Origin: Psococerastis gibbosa
Taxonomy: Eukaryota > Arthropoda > Insecta > Psocodea > Psocidae
Reading direction: 5' to 3'
NCBI GenBank assembly: GCA_963971405.1
Contig: OZ020487.1
Coordinates: 25,095,371 to 25,159,370 of the forward strand
DNA length: 64,000 bases
Shown here: piece by piece, positions 1 to 12,419 of the stretch
Layout of the letters: the number at the start of each line of letters is the position of its first letter
Numbering within the stretch: position 1 is the stretch's first letter
Notes under the pieces: generated by a model
Database searches by the model: none
Seen by the model: the letters and a program-made list of their open reading frames with translations, nothing else
What the model was told of the DNA's origin: nothing
Made by a program: the position numbers and the translations under genes

Positions 1-222
1 CCGCGCGCGCGTACTTAAAATGTTTTTTTGGTGCATGTTATATTTAAAAAATAATAATAATTATGTATAACATTTTATTTAAGGAAGAGAAAGTAGGTTA
101 TTTTGATTATAAACATTTAAAAAATATATATTATTAGTGGCTTCTCCCCCACTATACATATAATAATTATTAATGTCCACGACAAGGGCAGTGCCTATAT
201 CCTCACAAAAGCCAAATCCGCC
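1..222. other. No gene; AT-rich sequence starting with a short CG repeat
   Basis: Begins CCGCGCGCGCG, then AT-rich low-complexity sequence with no coding feature. Unlike its surroundings, the opening alternating CG run is GC-only. Confidence 0.5.
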
Positions 223-692
223 CCTGCAGGCTGATCACGGCGATTATAATACCGGGGTTAATATAAAACCCTGGTATTAAAAATGTAAACAAGATAATTT
301 TATAATAGAAAGTGCTATTCAAAATTTGTTTGTTTACAGTTTTAATCCCAGGAGTAAGTTAATACTAAGGCACTATATGCCCGGGTATTGTCATCCGCCA
401 TCTTTTATCCTATATTTCCTATATGCTAAGTATTGTAATTATTTTTAACAAAAGTAAAATATTGAAAAAACGAAAACACGTTTTAATATTTTTTTATGAA
501 ACACTTCCCTAATTGGTAGAACGTTTTTTATATAAAAAATAAATAAACAACGATAAAGTTCTAATAATAAATAGGTAAACGCCCAATGCTTGGCTTATAC
601 AACAGATTTATAATGGATAAAAAATGGCGGATGACAATACCTGTCTAATATAGAGCCCTAGTTAATACCAATCGCCATGATCAGCCTGCAGG
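223..692. mobile_element. Foldback MITE with CCTGCAGGCTGATCA termini
   Basis: The left end CCTGCAGGCTGATCACGGCG (223-242) is the inverse of the right end at 661-692 with few mismatches. A second inner inverted pair (about 378-410 and 612-642, GGCGGATGACAATACC) lies inside. No transposase frame is present, so it is non-autonomous. A partial relative lies in the SoxF intron at 44482-44595. Confidence 0.7.
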
Positions 693-1284
693 TAGTGTAG
701 TACAATTATACTAAAATGCATACAGTCAAAATGCATAATTATGTATGCAGTACCAACACCAACTATACTTTATAGTAAAGTATAATGTGCAGAATTTTGG
801 ATTGTCTTATAACGAGCTTTCGTATAGTAGCTTTCAATACATCTAATTTTTAATGGGAAGGAGCCCAAATCGTGTTGATATTGTCTAGTTGAACAACCTC
901 ATATCGTACAATATGTCTTGAACTTGGTTTAAATATCTGTCTTATGATATCCTATGTAGTCAGATCATTCGTATATGTATAACCTGACGCACAATGCAAA
1001 GGCACGTAGAAAAACGGAAGCATGGAAGGGAGCGTGCATAGCGGCGTGATGGTGGTTGCATACGATTATAGGCCAGGCACATGCCTTGAATCTTACTGCT
1101 GCCGAGTGCTGCCTGTTCTTTTTTTAGTTTCCTCGTACGTTACAGTGTATCTACCTACTATGTTCTCTTCACGTCCTCGTTGCTCCTCGTCCCGTAACAC
1201 CAGCACGATGGGTTGGCTATGTATATTGGCTACCACTTTCTGTTTGGGTGTAAATTACGGTCCCCTCCGTGTCTCCGTTTTAAG
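693..1284. other. No gene seen
   Basis: Mixed-composition sequence. A 93-codon open frame at 1022-1303 has no recognisable domain and runs into the hairpin at 1285, so it is taken as chance. Confidence 0.5.
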
Positions 1285-1490
1285 TATAGTCCACGCAAAA
1301 TGAGAAAATTATGGACATGGAATGTTTTGATCCTGTGCAACACTGTAAAAATATTCTTTGCACAATTTTTGTTATGCCTTATATCCAATGCAACAAGGTA
1401 ACATAAAATGGTGCAAAGAATATTTTTACAGTGTTGCACAGGATCAAAACATTCCATGTCCATACTTTTCTCATTTTGCGTGGACTATAC
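1285..1490. mobile_element. 206-bp near-perfect hairpin element, mariner-like TA flanks
   Basis: The arms 1285-1380 and 1397-1490 are reverse complements with few mismatches around a loop of about 15 bp. The outer end reads TATAGTCCACGC on both sides, so a TA target duplication is possible. Overlapping open frames on both strands are products of the palindrome. Confidence 0.75.
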
Positions 1491-1572
1491 CAATAATAAT
1501 AAATTAAAATAATAAACCTGTAATAGATACACCTATACCGTGTATTTAATTATAAGTCTTATTAGCCTAGTG

Positions 1573-1630
1573 CAGTGGTCCCCAACTAGTGACGGTCTGC
1601 ACGGACCACCGCACCGGTTGGGTACCACTG
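1573..1630. mobile_element. 58-bp miniature hAT-like element with 8-bp target duplication
   Basis: The ends CAGTGGTCCCCAAC and its inverse GTTGGGTACCACTG are typical hAT-type termini. The flanks GCCTAGTG (1565-1572) and GCTTAGTG (1631-1638) match at 7 of 8 positions, the duplication length of hAT elements. Confidence 0.7.
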
Positions 1631-1638
1631 GCTTAGTG

Positions 1639-3679
1639 CTTCTGTTTTAGCTGTACGAGGCTCAAACTCAAAGTGTGAATTCCTTCTGTATCCTTGATCT
1701 ACCCTTGAATTATCTACTTCAAAAGTTCGTATTTGCGTGTTCCTCCAAGTCCCAACTATGCCAATAGACTTTTCCTAGTGCCTACTGTCTAGTGAGGATG
1801 AAAGAGCTGCCTAGGATGTGTCTATGCCTTGAGCAGTTGGCAAAATCTGAACGGCTTTGCCTGTCGCCACAGTGTGCCCATAACTCGCGGCTGAGTTAGT
1901 TTCAACATTTTCATTCCATGTTTTCGCCCACTTGCATATTGTATTGTACACACATGAGGGACGGGGAAAGTCGGGTCCCAACATTCCGAGGGCGAGAGGT
2001 GTCTGTGCGTCGCGTCAGAAACCTTGCTGTTCGGGACGTCTTGGAGCGTCAAAAGTATGTCCGGCTTGGTAACCGTGTATAAAGCTGGGATGTGAGTTAT
2101 AAAATGATAGATCGTATGCCTGTGACTTGTGAGACCTCCCACTAATAGGAGGATAATGACTTGACGATTTTTATATCATCAACTGGCCAGAGGTATAGCG
2201 CGATGCAGGAGATTAAACTAGGTTTTGGGTGTGGGGAGACGTACAATGCAACCTATTCCTCTATTTGAATGAAAAAGGATAATTTAAAACACTATTATCT
2301 TGGGGAGGGTGTAGACCTAATGCCAGCGAAGGGGGTCGTTGAATAGATTCTTAGGGTGGCTGTATATACTCACTAAAAATATCTTCATATATGTAGCTGA
2401 TGCTTGCTAACTAATGGTGTTGGACATCAGATAATGTAAGAAGAGGCTGTTGCTGTTGCCGCATGCTCATTGTTCCAGGCGTAGCACCAACAAGAATCAG
2501 TTATCCGAAAATTTCGTGGGGATAGTGCTAAATATACCAATCACCAATAACGATAAATGTAAACACTAGAGATAAGAATAAATGGTTAAAGGTGTTCGTA
2601 GTTGCATATGCTAGACATAAGCGGAACTTTTGGAATTATTTGCATGACCCGGCTGCATTCGTAATCAAGCGTGTGTTTCCGTCTGTTGGCATGGCAGCCA
2701 TTTTAAGAAATTCAGAATTGAGTCATGTTTACATTTCAAGAGGTAAATCCGAGCCCCTACACCTCCGCATATGATTTGCTTGCGGAAGCAGGGACAAATA
2801 GAAAGCCCACCATATTTTGGCCTCACGTTTTCGCGCCAAATGAAACTCTATAGTTATCTTATGGTACCTAACCCAAGATTTTTAAAACTAAACAAAATGT
2901 GTCTTTATTAAATATTTAGGCTGTCTAACTTCACTGTTATGATAAATATGCTTTCCAAAAATAGCTGAAAATTATGTGGATTAAAAATAAACAATAGCAT
3001 CAAATAAGTTCAATAATCCAAAACAGTAACTGTACCCTATGAAATTTGAAATGTAGCAAATACAAAATTAAATTAGGCCTATAGGCAATAAATAATAAGG
3101 GCAACAAAAAGGCATTTTCTCTTAGTTTTTAATTAAAATACAGAATACCCCCTGCTGTGAGCCCAAAAATGGCGGAAATCAAATTAACATGCGACACTAG
3201 CGCCAATGGTACTTCTAGTATATTATATTAGAAGTTCTTTGGGTAAATCTAATGATAACATATTGAACTGTGACATATTTGCAAATAATTGATGATCAAT
3301 GGTGTACAAAACTATGTCTCTAGTAAAGAAGAAAGTTGTAAGCTCGGGAAATCATTTTCAATGTGTATAATTATTTTACAAAGGAAGGTGAATTAATTGA
3401 ACATTATGTGCTTGAAGTTTGATTTGTGAAATTATTTAAATGAGATTGAAATACGAAATTATGTTTTTTTTCAAATTGAATTTAGGTCACGACTTGCCAT
3501 AATACACGACTGATTCCGAAAGTAACCGAGAAGAGCCGGGTCCGAATAAATGAAATTACCTACATTTGGGTAGAGTAGAGATAACATAATATGCCATATA
3601 ATTTGTTCTACGCTTCGATAATTGCTAACCATGTTATGAAATTCGGATCCGAGAATAATGATAATTCCTTTCGAATACA
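1639..3679. other. No gene seen
   Basis: No domain, splice-consistent exon chain or structured repeat was recognised. Open frames at 1822-2142 (minus), 2592-2774 and 3471-3680 (minus) are short and featureless. The last one ends in the MITE at 3688. Confidence 0.45.
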
Positions 3680-3687
3680 AATGAGTA

Positions 3688-3871
3688 CTAGGACGGATTT
3701 TAAGGGGGGGGTCAGAGGGCCCCCCCCCCCAAAAAAATAACTTACACTAGATAACAATGGGTTTAAAGTGGGAATTAAAATAATTATGTTTTTTAAAGTT
3801 ATAATCCGCTGAACCTGCCCGCTGACCCCCCCCCCCTTCCACCCCTAAATTGGAGGCAAAATCCGCCCTTG
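3688..3871. mobile_element. 184-bp hAT-like MITE with G/C tracts, exact 8-bp TSD
   Basis: Terminal inverted repeats CTAGGACGGATTTT and CAAGGGCGGATTTT (inverse of the right end), with homopolymer G then C tracts just inside. The flanking AATGAGTA at 3680-3687 and 3872-3879 is an exact 8-bp duplication. The same family inserted at 56155. Confidence 0.85.
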
Positions 3872-4187
3872 AATGAGTAGCAGTACTTCAAGAGTTTCGA
3901 CGCATGATGGAAATTGTTGAGAAGCCAGCCGCGCGACAGGAACCGGGCATCACCTGTCTAAATGCAAGCCGGCGTGGGCCTGCATAATGCATATCAACCC
4001 CGTCATGTGGCTCCCCGGCCTACAACAGGTGGTCCATGCGGCCCAAAATCCATATGCTACTGCACAAGCACAGGTGAATATCATAACTCATGCGCCCTTT
4101 ATTTTCATTATTGTATCGTCCCAAGTATGTTTTGGCACGTTCACTCCATTTTCATTTCATCCAAAAATATTCATCAATACCCTAGGC

Positions 4188-4489
4188 CAGGGGCTCCCAA
4201 ACTTTTTAGTTCGTGGACCACTAGATTATTTTATGATTTTTTGTGAACCCCCAAGGCTGTGATAGGAAAATCCTTATATTATTCTGTCAAATAGCTTGTG
4301 CCTACAATTACGTGATGCTAATATTTAGAACTGGTATCGGGTGGATTTTGTAGCTCAGTGCCAAGACTTACTGAATTTTATATCAAATTTCCAATAACTC
4401 AGCTGTTTTAATTTTTTATTTCTTACTTTGGCCCGTGGACCACCTAATATATAGGTATCTGGATGTGGACCACAGTCTGGGAAACCCTG
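4188..4489. mobile_element. 302-bp hAT-family MITE, exact 8-bp TSD
   Basis: The left end CAGGGGCTCCCAAACTTTTT and the inverse of the right end CAGGGTTTCCCAGACT are classical hAT termini, with GTGGACCAC motifs inside each end. CCCTAGGC is duplicated exactly at 4180-4187 and 4490-4497. No transposase is encoded. Confidence 0.9.
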
Positions 4490-4497
4490 CCCTAGGC

Positions 4498-5929
4498 AGT
4501 GAGCTGGATGAATCTTTTTCCGTAGCAATAAATTCTTTTATTTGCAAAATATATACTTATTTTTAGTAGGCGCATTAAAAGAATGATGGACTCAGCTTTA
4601 CATGCAGAACTGTATCTACCAAGTAACCTGTGTAAGTTATTATGCTAAGAACTGGGGTTGCCCGTATCAAAACCAGTCCAATCCAATTCATTAATTGCTT
4701 GCTGCAACTAAGTGGTTAATTTAGGCATAACTGAGCGACTTTTCCTCGAAGGATATGTACTTGTTCGGGGTCACCCTCAGATCACATCGCTATGGGTTGG
4801 GCGCTAAGTGGCAGTTGCCCGTGCAGCGGTGACAGTATTCTGCGCTATCAAATAGGTTCTAATGAAGGGGTACAGGCCTAGGATTGCCTTTATTATCCAC
4901 GCCACATTACGGACCTCAGCACTCAGCTTAAACAGTCGATCATGCGTAAACGTTCAAATTATTTAATTCAATGGATGTCTTTATAGCAACTTTCTAATAT
5001 TCCATAAAAATGGCCATGATTTTTGGAAACTGAATGTTGACGACGGGAAACACACCAGCCATAAAGAATTAATAAATGTCCCTTCTGCATACCCAGTACC
5101 AACTTAAAATAAATAAGTCAATTACAGTATTAAACTAACCCGCTCCAAAGCAAACGACATGCAACTGTTTTTGCCAATTTGAGCCCAATAGAAACTAGAA
5201 AAAAATGTTCCACCAACAACTGTATATAACAATGAACAGAGATATAGTATACTACAGAGATGATGTATGCCGTATGCTTAGTATTTGTGGAACAGCTACT
5301 TCGCTGTGTTTGAAGTTCTTACTTAAAACAGATGACAGGCGTGCTTAAATTTTAATTGCACGCCAAAACGCCAATAGACATGGGCAGCATGAAAATGATG
5401 TAACAGTCCAATCTTCGTTATTTGCTGCATGGGTGACCACTAGCCGCCCTCGCGGCCTCACAAGTGACGTCACAATCCAATATCATGTGACCCGCCTTTT
5501 TTACCAAAAAACCAAACGTTATTTAAAAGTAATTTTAAGGGGTTTAAAAGAAATCCACTATGGTTTCCTGCCCCCTTCTGGAAAATATACGTTGTTGCGT
5601 CCCTGAGGGCAACCTCTGTTTATGTAATAAGACACTCCACTATTTTTCACCTTCGTGGCGCCTTTACATCACGTTAATTCTGCTTTCCACTTCCCTCATA
5701 AACCTTTTCCAGCCTGAGACACAGCCAGGAAACGCTCTTCACCGACATCCTCGAAGGATAGCTTTTTTTGGCTGCGGAAAGTAGCTTCCCAGGTAATTTC
5801 ACTAATTTGGATAGCATATGCAGCAGAAATTTGTACTGTACAAAATAATACATACTATACAGTGCAACATGCGAAGATTTCACCGCAGTAGCCTCCAACC
5901 AATTTGGGTAGATACATACATCTGATAGC
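4498..5929. other. No gene seen
   Basis: Unique-looking sequence with a slightly GC-rich patch near 5430-5500. Frames at 5560-5784 (plus) and 5674-5898 (minus) overlap and have no recognisable content. Confidence 0.45.
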
Positions 5930-6250
5930 TTATGACAGTTATGAGCGGCAAAAAGTCGTTGTCTAGTCTAAGTGGTTGGTTCTCGCCATAACCCCATTTT
6001 ATCAAAATCAAGGTATTTAGATTGAAACGGACCCAAGGTCAAGTGCGCAGAACTTACTGCTCCTGTATTCTGTTGGCAACTCTGTCTGTTGAATTTTTCA
6101 TTTTTCATTTTTCATTTGTCAATATTTGCCTTTGTGAATTTACAACATTGCAACCTGAAAATGCTTCCTTTGCCACATTTCTCCGTACGTTATAATTAGG
6201 TTAGCTTATGACGAAGTGCCATCTATTCTATTTTAATACCCTTGGCATAG
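5930..6250. repeat. Dispersed repeat, inverse copy of 34985-35255
   Basis: Reverse complement aligns with 34985-35255 over several blocks: GAATAGATGGC, CATAAGCTAA, GAATACAGG, GCAGTAAG, GCACTTGACCTTGGGTCC and TTATGGCGAGAACC, in the same order. Type unknown; no terminal repeats were seen. Confidence 0.65.
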
Positions 6251-6564
6251 TATACAACCCAAAATAAAAATGACGCCGCCACCGTTGACGTGTTACTGTT
6301 CCCAGTCTCCTATTGTCCTACGGAGCTCGAAAAGGTAGATGAGCAGTATGTAGGCATGTGTGATGCGGTGACAAGGGGTGTTAGGACTGGTACATTTCGT
6401 AGCAAGATAATTACAGAGATTACGGGGAATGGGCAGCCACATACCGTGGCAGCAAACAGGCGACGCATGAAACGTTTTTCACTCGTCCAGCTAAAGCTAA
6501 AACGTAGTAGTAGGAGTTGTAGTTCTTGTAATTCCTGCATGGCCACCCATAGAGTTCTATACAC

Positions 6565-6790
6565 ATATAAATAAAGACTTTTTATTGTTTCTATTACTAA
6601 GCCAACCTAGCGGAGTTAGGGCTATAAAGCCCTCTCTTACACTAAACTAGGAAAGCCTGGGACCACCTGCTTTTTACATGCCCTCCGAAGCATGGCCAGA
6701 AAATGTAGGTAGTGTGGGACTCAAACCAACAACCTTTCGGGTGAAAGTCAGAGTCCCTACCACTACGCTACATGTATTGACTGACTATGT
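6565..6790 (-). mobile_element. tRNA-derived SINE (family A)
   Basis: On the minus strand it starts GTAGCGTAGTGGTAGG (A-box-like) and has GGTTTGAGTCCC (B-box-like). The arm CTGACTTTCACC suggests a tRNA-Glu (TTC) ancestor. A unique body with TGTAAGAGAGGGCTTTATAG follows, then a TTTATT-type tail. Other copies lie at 9002 and 26745. Confidence 0.7.
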
Positions 6791-6796
6791 CTTGTC

Positions 6797-6880
6797 TGAC
6801 TATATAGGAGAGATGGGATATTCAATAGCGCCAATGTAATTTTTTTTTTTTTAATTCTGGGGCCACCTGGTACATTTTCT
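6797..6880. repeat. Short dispersed repeat shared with 17500-17560
   Basis: Contains GGAGAGAT, a TATTC block, GCGCC, a T-rich stretch and GGGGCCAC in the same order as at 17500-17560. It abuts the SINE at 6565-6790. Confidence 0.4.
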
Positions 6881-7096
6881 TTCAGTAGCTGGGTATAGAA
6901 AACATAGCATCCAGGATTCAAAATATATCGAATGTCTCATCTATCCTATTTAGAACTAAAAAATACACTTACTGAACATTTAAACTAAATTCATAAAAGG
7001 TAGTAAAAGCCTTTAATATCACAAATGGCGCAAATTCTTCAAAAGGAGAAGAATTTGCTTCGAGAGTAAAACGTGCTTTTTTAAAAATTGTTTTAA

Positions 7097-7479
7097 GGGT
7101 GTACAGCCCGTCGGAAATAGGCAGCCCAAAATTTAGTACTTTTTATTTTTTATTTAATTAACTAAGCAAGTTATTAAATATTTGGCTCATTTAAGTTGTA
7201 GAAGACTACTTCATAATAAGGTATTTTTAATTTTTAAAATTGAATTTCTTTCATAAACACGATAATAGTTTATAAATTACCGAGTATAAATTATTATCGT
7301 GTTTATGAAAAAGCTACAATTTCAAAAATTAAAAATACCTTATTAAATGATGCATGAAGTAGTCTTCTACAACTTAAATGGGCCAAATCTCTAATAACTT
7401 GCTTAGTAGCTTAGTTAATTAAATAAAAAACAAAAAGTATTAAATTTCGGGATGCCTATTTCCTACGGGCTGTACACTC
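7097..7479. mobile_element. 383-bp foldback MITE flanked by TTAA (piggyBac-like)
   Basis: Ends GGGTGTACAGCCCG and (inverse) GAGTGTACAGCCCG sit between TTAA at 7093-7096 and TTAA at 7480-7483. Long arms include GTAGAAGACTACTTC, itself a near palindrome, on both sides. The centre has CATAAACACGATAAT inverted. No transposase. Relatives at 45277 and, more diverged, 33646. Confidence 0.75.
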
Positions 7480-7483
7480 TTAA

Positions 7484-8280
7484 GGGTGACTGCAAGCTTG
7501 CGCTTATTTTTACGCCCACCGAGTTATTTCTGTTGTGATGGTATATTGAAGTAGGCTACTTAAATTTGAAAGCTGATTTGTTTTTAATAAAAAAAAATTG
7601 CAACTATAGGCTACATAAAATTCTGGTCGACTAACCTTATATTTCTGTGTCAAATTTGGTTCTAATTTTCAATCTAAGCTTCATCCCAAATACAACTTTA
7701 ACCTACATTTTAAATCAATATGGGTTTTTGGTCGTCTAGAGAGGATTTTTAAAAATTAAAAAAATAAAAATACAGCCCGTAATCTCATAATTGCCGCCTA
7801 TTCATATTTCATTCATATTTGAGTACTGTGTAAGCTATATTTGCTGAAATAATGGGTGACTCTCGCGAATTTATTAAAAATAAATCAACTGAAAACATCC
7901 AAAGTATGGTAATTGGACGAAATTAAATTCATAGTTCAAATTAGAAAGCAGGTTCACTTCCATTTTTGGTCACTAAGATGAGTGATCAGCCATTTAAAAA
8001 GGGCAGGTCTTGGTGAAAATTTATTATGCCCATGTGGGTGCTAGCTGTGTTTTGGGTGGCTTGAGAATTACATGAGTAGGCGGTAGTGTATCGTCTGAGT
8101 CATAGGAGGGGTGCGTCCCTCATTTTCATTAATTTTCAAAATGAACAAGGAGACAGCCTAGCATGTATGCAGGATTTTTATTTTTTTATTTAAGAGAGAT
8201 AAATATGCAAAATAACAAGATTGAAGTCGTTGTATTTTAAAATCTTATCAACAAATACGATAGGCCTATATGCCCAGCAT
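7484..8280. other. No gene seen
   Basis: AT-rich sequence without recognisable coding or repeat structure. Confidence 0.45.
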
Positions 8281-8405
8281 CAAAGTGGACTCGTATCTGT
8301 ACTTGGTTAAGTCATGCTTTTGCCTGTTTCATTGCGTCATTGCGTCAATTGTCTATTATCGCTTGTAGTCGGTGTAGGTTGACATCGAGAACTGATACCA
8401 GTTTG
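8281..8405. repeat. Dispersed repeat, inverse copy of 15219-15350
   Basis: Shares ACTTGGTTAAGTCATGCTTT, GCCTGTTTCATTGCGTCA and GTGTAGGTTGACATCGA with the reverse complement of 15219-15350. Element type unknown. Confidence 0.65.
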
Positions 8406-9001
8406 CTAATGGTGATTTTGGTTTAAATTTGTTAAGTTTGGGACGGGAAATAGGCCTACAGGTGCCCTTTCCCTAGATAGCCCGGTGTGACTTATTAGTG
8501 CATTCATTAACAATTTTCATTTGCTTGCTGTCAAATTAAGCAGCATTGGATTGAACCTGTTGAGTGTTGAATAGAAGGTTCCTATTTTATCCGACCACGA
8601 CGCCATCCTTTGAACAGCTTGCACAGTTGCACCATGCTTGAAAATTCTCCATTTACTATCAAACATACACGATTCAATCACTGATATATTTAGAGAAATA
8701 CTTCCCTCATAAAGATTATTCACGATGACGACAGTTTACACCTGCGAATGGCCAACATGTGTTGTTACGGCATTGCTGGTTACCAATTGCGAAATGATTA
8801 ATTGATTTACTATTGTATCTCGTTCATTGCTCGACTCGACTTTAATAAACCTTTTACTAGCATTACGTATAGGAAGTGAGAGTTTCCTAGTGATTATTTT
8901 GTTGAAAGGTAGCATTATACTGTATACAGTACAACTTGGTTTGTAGACTCAGTTAATTAAGAAATTCAATTTATAAAGAATATTTCTGAATTGAAACTTC
9001 T

Positions 9002-9115
9002 TAAATAAATAAATAAATAAGGACTATTTGCTCTATTAATAAGTCAACTTAGCGGAGTTAGGGCTATAAAGTCCTCTCTTACACTCAACTAGGAAGGCCC
9101 GGGACCGCCTGCTTT
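9002..9115 (-). mobile_element. SINE family A, 5'-truncated
   Basis: Tail (AAATA)n at 9002-9021 then TAGCGGAGTTAGGGCTATAA and CCTCTCTTACACTCAACTAG, matching 6590-6660. The tRNA-like head is missing. Confidence 0.65.
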
Positions 9116-9514
9116 ACTTTATTTTCGTAAGACGAAAATATAAATATCTTATTTGTTGGGAAACAATATAGTGTTGCGATTGTCGGCTAGATGTCTCCAG
9201 TCTTGCTTGCCTTCCGGGTTGGGAGAAGGGTTAGACAAATGCTCTTCTTAGCTCTTTCAGCTCGCTTTTTCCCGTTGCCCGTGGTTGGTATTAAAAAATA
9301 AATGGGTGACTAATCAATCCCTGGCATATGCAAAAGTTTCGCTGCTTTTTAGCCCCCCTGAGCTCCATAATTTACTATTGAAATATACCCCAAGTATGGT
9401 AAAGCAATGATCACAGCATCGGTTATAAGAGAACTTTTGGAAATGTCAGTGGTAAAATTGACCAAAGTTGGAAAGAAAATACGTGACTCATGTCTCATGT
9501 CTATATCGGCTTCG

Positions 9515-9665
9515 ATGGCAAGGTGGTTGCGTGCTTGTACTTGTGTAAGTCTCTGCGCGCCATGCGATCGGAGACGTGTCGTAACTCAGCACAAGTATTA
9601 ATTTACTCATTGAGGCGACTGAAGAGGTCAATCGGATACATTCATTAAATTGTTTGTATGCTATT
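9515..9665 (+). mobile_element. SINE family B, full-length-like copy
   Basis: Head GATGGCAAGGTGGTTGCGTG (A-box-like), CTTGTACTTGTGTAAGTCTC, then CGTAACTCA, GAGGCGACTGAAGAGGTCAA and ATTCATTAAATTGTTTGTATG. Inverse copies lie at 14138, 25400 and 48815. The tRNA origin is inferred from the head only, because the B box is poor. Confidence 0.6.
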
Positions 9666-10770
9666 AACCCTTTTTAAAAATAAAAATAAATAAAAAATAA
9701 AAATAAAAAATGTGGGAAAATCCCTGACTTTTGATTTACCTCGTTTAGTGGAGAACTTCAGCTTGGCACGACTATGCCTTTACTAACCGAGATGGACTGC
9801 ATTAGCCTACAATAGGTTTTATAAAACTTCGACTGCAAACCATGTAAATATCAACTCTGGCATAATAAATAAAATAAATAAATAAAATAAACGTGTATTT
9901 ACAAGATCTAATATACAGTTTTTGTAATAATAGTTGCGCTCCCTCGTACCGTGAGGCGTGTGGGGGTCACGCATTATCTTGAAAGAAAGAAAGCTCCCGA
10001 TATGCTATTTATTTATTTACTTAAATCCAGTAACTTATATTTATTACAATTATTCTCAAGGTGCACAGATAAAGGAATTGTGAGGGCAGGAGTTAGTACC
10101 GGCCACAAAGGGTATATCGTATCGTATAATACTGAATATAGCCTACATTGTGACGAAATCCATTACAAACTTGGTGTTAGCTGCTACCTACGCATTTAGT
10201 TGCATATGTTAACATTTTTAAAAAGTCTCTGATCGCATTAATATTATCAATTATTAGACTTATAAGGTGTTTAAACTCTTAAAGGAGGTAGGCTGGTAGG
10301 TAAAGCGCTGAAGAGTGGGCCGCCTTGTAAGAGTACGTATATGTATTTGCCATTCATCCTTGTCACTCCATAAGCTTCTGTGCATCTATCCTCACCGCAA
10401 ACCATACCCCCAGGATCGCATACTTTAAAATAACTATGGTTTTAACCATATCAAGGTGCTTCCTTTATGTATTAAAATATATTTATTACCTGTAGAGTTT
10501 CGTCCTAATAATTATATTACTGAATTCTGACTTGTTTTGTTTAGTTTTTTTTCTTTTGTTACAGCTGTGTGTTTTTTATTAATATTTTATTTATAACAGC
10601 ATTATTATATTGAATGCATAATAACTATTAAGTTATTATATGTTTTGACTGTACTTAAAAATTTTAATTATGCAAGTGCTATCGTTATGGACCTTATATA
10701 GCGGTTAATGGCACAAATAAAAAAATATTTTTTATTATTACTGTTTTTGCGTTTAATTGTAAGGTCTCGT
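9666..10770. other. No gene seen
   Basis: Has short AAATAAAT runs (9675-9712, 9870-9890) and the featureless frame 9951-10199. Confidence 0.45.
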
Positions 10771-11145
10771 TTAAGGGAGAGATTTCAAAATATTTTGTTG
10801 ACAAGGTATATTTTTGCCGAAAATTTATTAATTACAGGCCCGAAGATATGAAAATGGACAGGTGAAAAATTCATAAATCATTCATGCTTTCTCAAAAATT
10901 AGTCTATTTCCCCGGCTTATTTACAACTATTCTATATTATTATTTCGGTTTAATACACATTATCGGGATTTTCAGTGCTAATAATATTTCAGTTGAGAAA
11001 ATGTAGAAGTCCTTGCATTTTTTATGAATTTTTCACCTGACCACTTTCATTACTTTGCGGCTGTGAAACGAGAAATTAATTAATTTCGTCAAAAATCCAC
11101 GGCAATTTCCTGGTTACAAAATATTTTTAAATCTCTCCCTCAAAT
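10771..11145. mobile_element. 375-bp foldback element, relative of 60612-61025
   Basis: The ends GGGAGAGATTTCAAAATATT and the inverse of 11110-11140 match, and ACAGGTGAAAAATTCATAAA recurs inverted at 11020-11042. No clean target duplication was found. Confidence 0.65.
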
Positions 11146-12218
11146 AACCTGCATACTTTGTGCATCATGTTTCTTAACACAGCCGAGGCCTGTATTGCTT
11201 TGGCCGATATTTTTTTTTATAACTGTATGTTTTTATGGCCAAAAGTATACCCGTCGTTATCAAAAACACATTTATGAACCCATGCACAAGAATATTTAGA
11301 CTGCCACAGTACCTAGTTCACCAGGTGTTTTACTTGGTGGGGCGGAATTATTTGTTTCTCTTCCAGAAGTGAAGCCATCTGAGTATTTATGGCCACTATT
11401 TTTTCAAGAGAGGGGGTGTCCCCAATAGCCCCCAGCCAAAATTGGCTGATTTTGCCGAGAAATTAATTGGATTTGCTCATTAGCAGCAAAATAGATATTT
11501 TCCAGGCTTTTCTTTTTCCGCTGAATTTTGAAATAAGTGACCTCCCCACCCCATGCGCCCAAATAGCCATCACGTAGGAAATTTCCTGATTTGGCCTCCT
11601 TGGTATACGCCGGATTTCAAGGTCACCAGTAGCTGTTGACCTCGTCTCTGGGTTTTGAGTAGCCATTCTCTGCATATTTATTCCATCTGTGGGTCTACAA
11701 AAATATCCGAATGGTGAAATAGTGGTTCACGATTAAGTACAGCAGTACAGTAATGACAAAGACCAACCAAAAATTATAGCTGGGCAACGGGTTCTGTCAG
11801 AAAACCGACCATGCGACGTAAAGAAGAGCCTGTTATTATACACTACCGTTGAGTGGTTAGTACTCCACATCATTTTTTCACACTTGGCTGGGTGTGAAAT
11901 TTTTTTTATGATAAACATTTGGCGATACTCATCGCAGAGCAACATTATTATTAATCCAAGAATTTATTGCGGGTCTGTGCGTATAGTCGTTTCCTTTCTT
12001 CGTGTGCGAGAGTTTCCGGTCGCTATTACGACGAGAAATATTTTGCTACTCGATTAGGATTAACATATTGGAATAGTGCACAAGATGTAACTAGTACGCA
12101 CATATCTTTAAATAAATAAAAGTCATAACTAATTCACAGCCTATATTCGTTGTGTTACTGTTATAAGTATACCATATAGGGTATTTTCCTCCCGGATATG
12201 TTATTTTGTCGGCAGATA
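11146..12218. other. No gene seen
   Basis: Unique-looking sequence. The minus-strand frames 11463-11675 and 11733-11945 show no domain. Confidence 0.45.
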
Positions 12219-12226
12219 GGTCTGAT

Positions 12227-12411
12227 CAAGGCCGTAGCCAAGGGGGGGTTCATGGGGGTTCATTCAACCCCCCCCCCCCCCCCGAATGAAATGGCTTGAT
12301 TTTACTATAGATAGAATCGGATTTTGAGAGGAAAAATAAAAACTACTATGTAATATGCAATGAAATTTCTGAAACCCCCTCCCCCCGAAAGAAATCCTGG
12401 CTACGGCCTTG
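12227..12411. mobile_element. 185-bp G/C-tract hAT-like MITE, exact 8-bp TSD
   Basis: Termini CAAGGCCGTAGCCA and its inverse, with long C tracts inside both ends. GGTCTGAT is duplicated exactly at 12219-12226 and 12412-12419. It is the same subfamily and length as 32470-32654 in the other orientation. Confidence 0.9.
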
Positions 12412-12419
12412 GGTCTGAT

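Noticed and set aside
1022-1463. Overlapping open frames on both strands
   Set aside because: They run across the 206-bp hairpin at 1285-1490; the sense and antisense frames are products of the palindrome.
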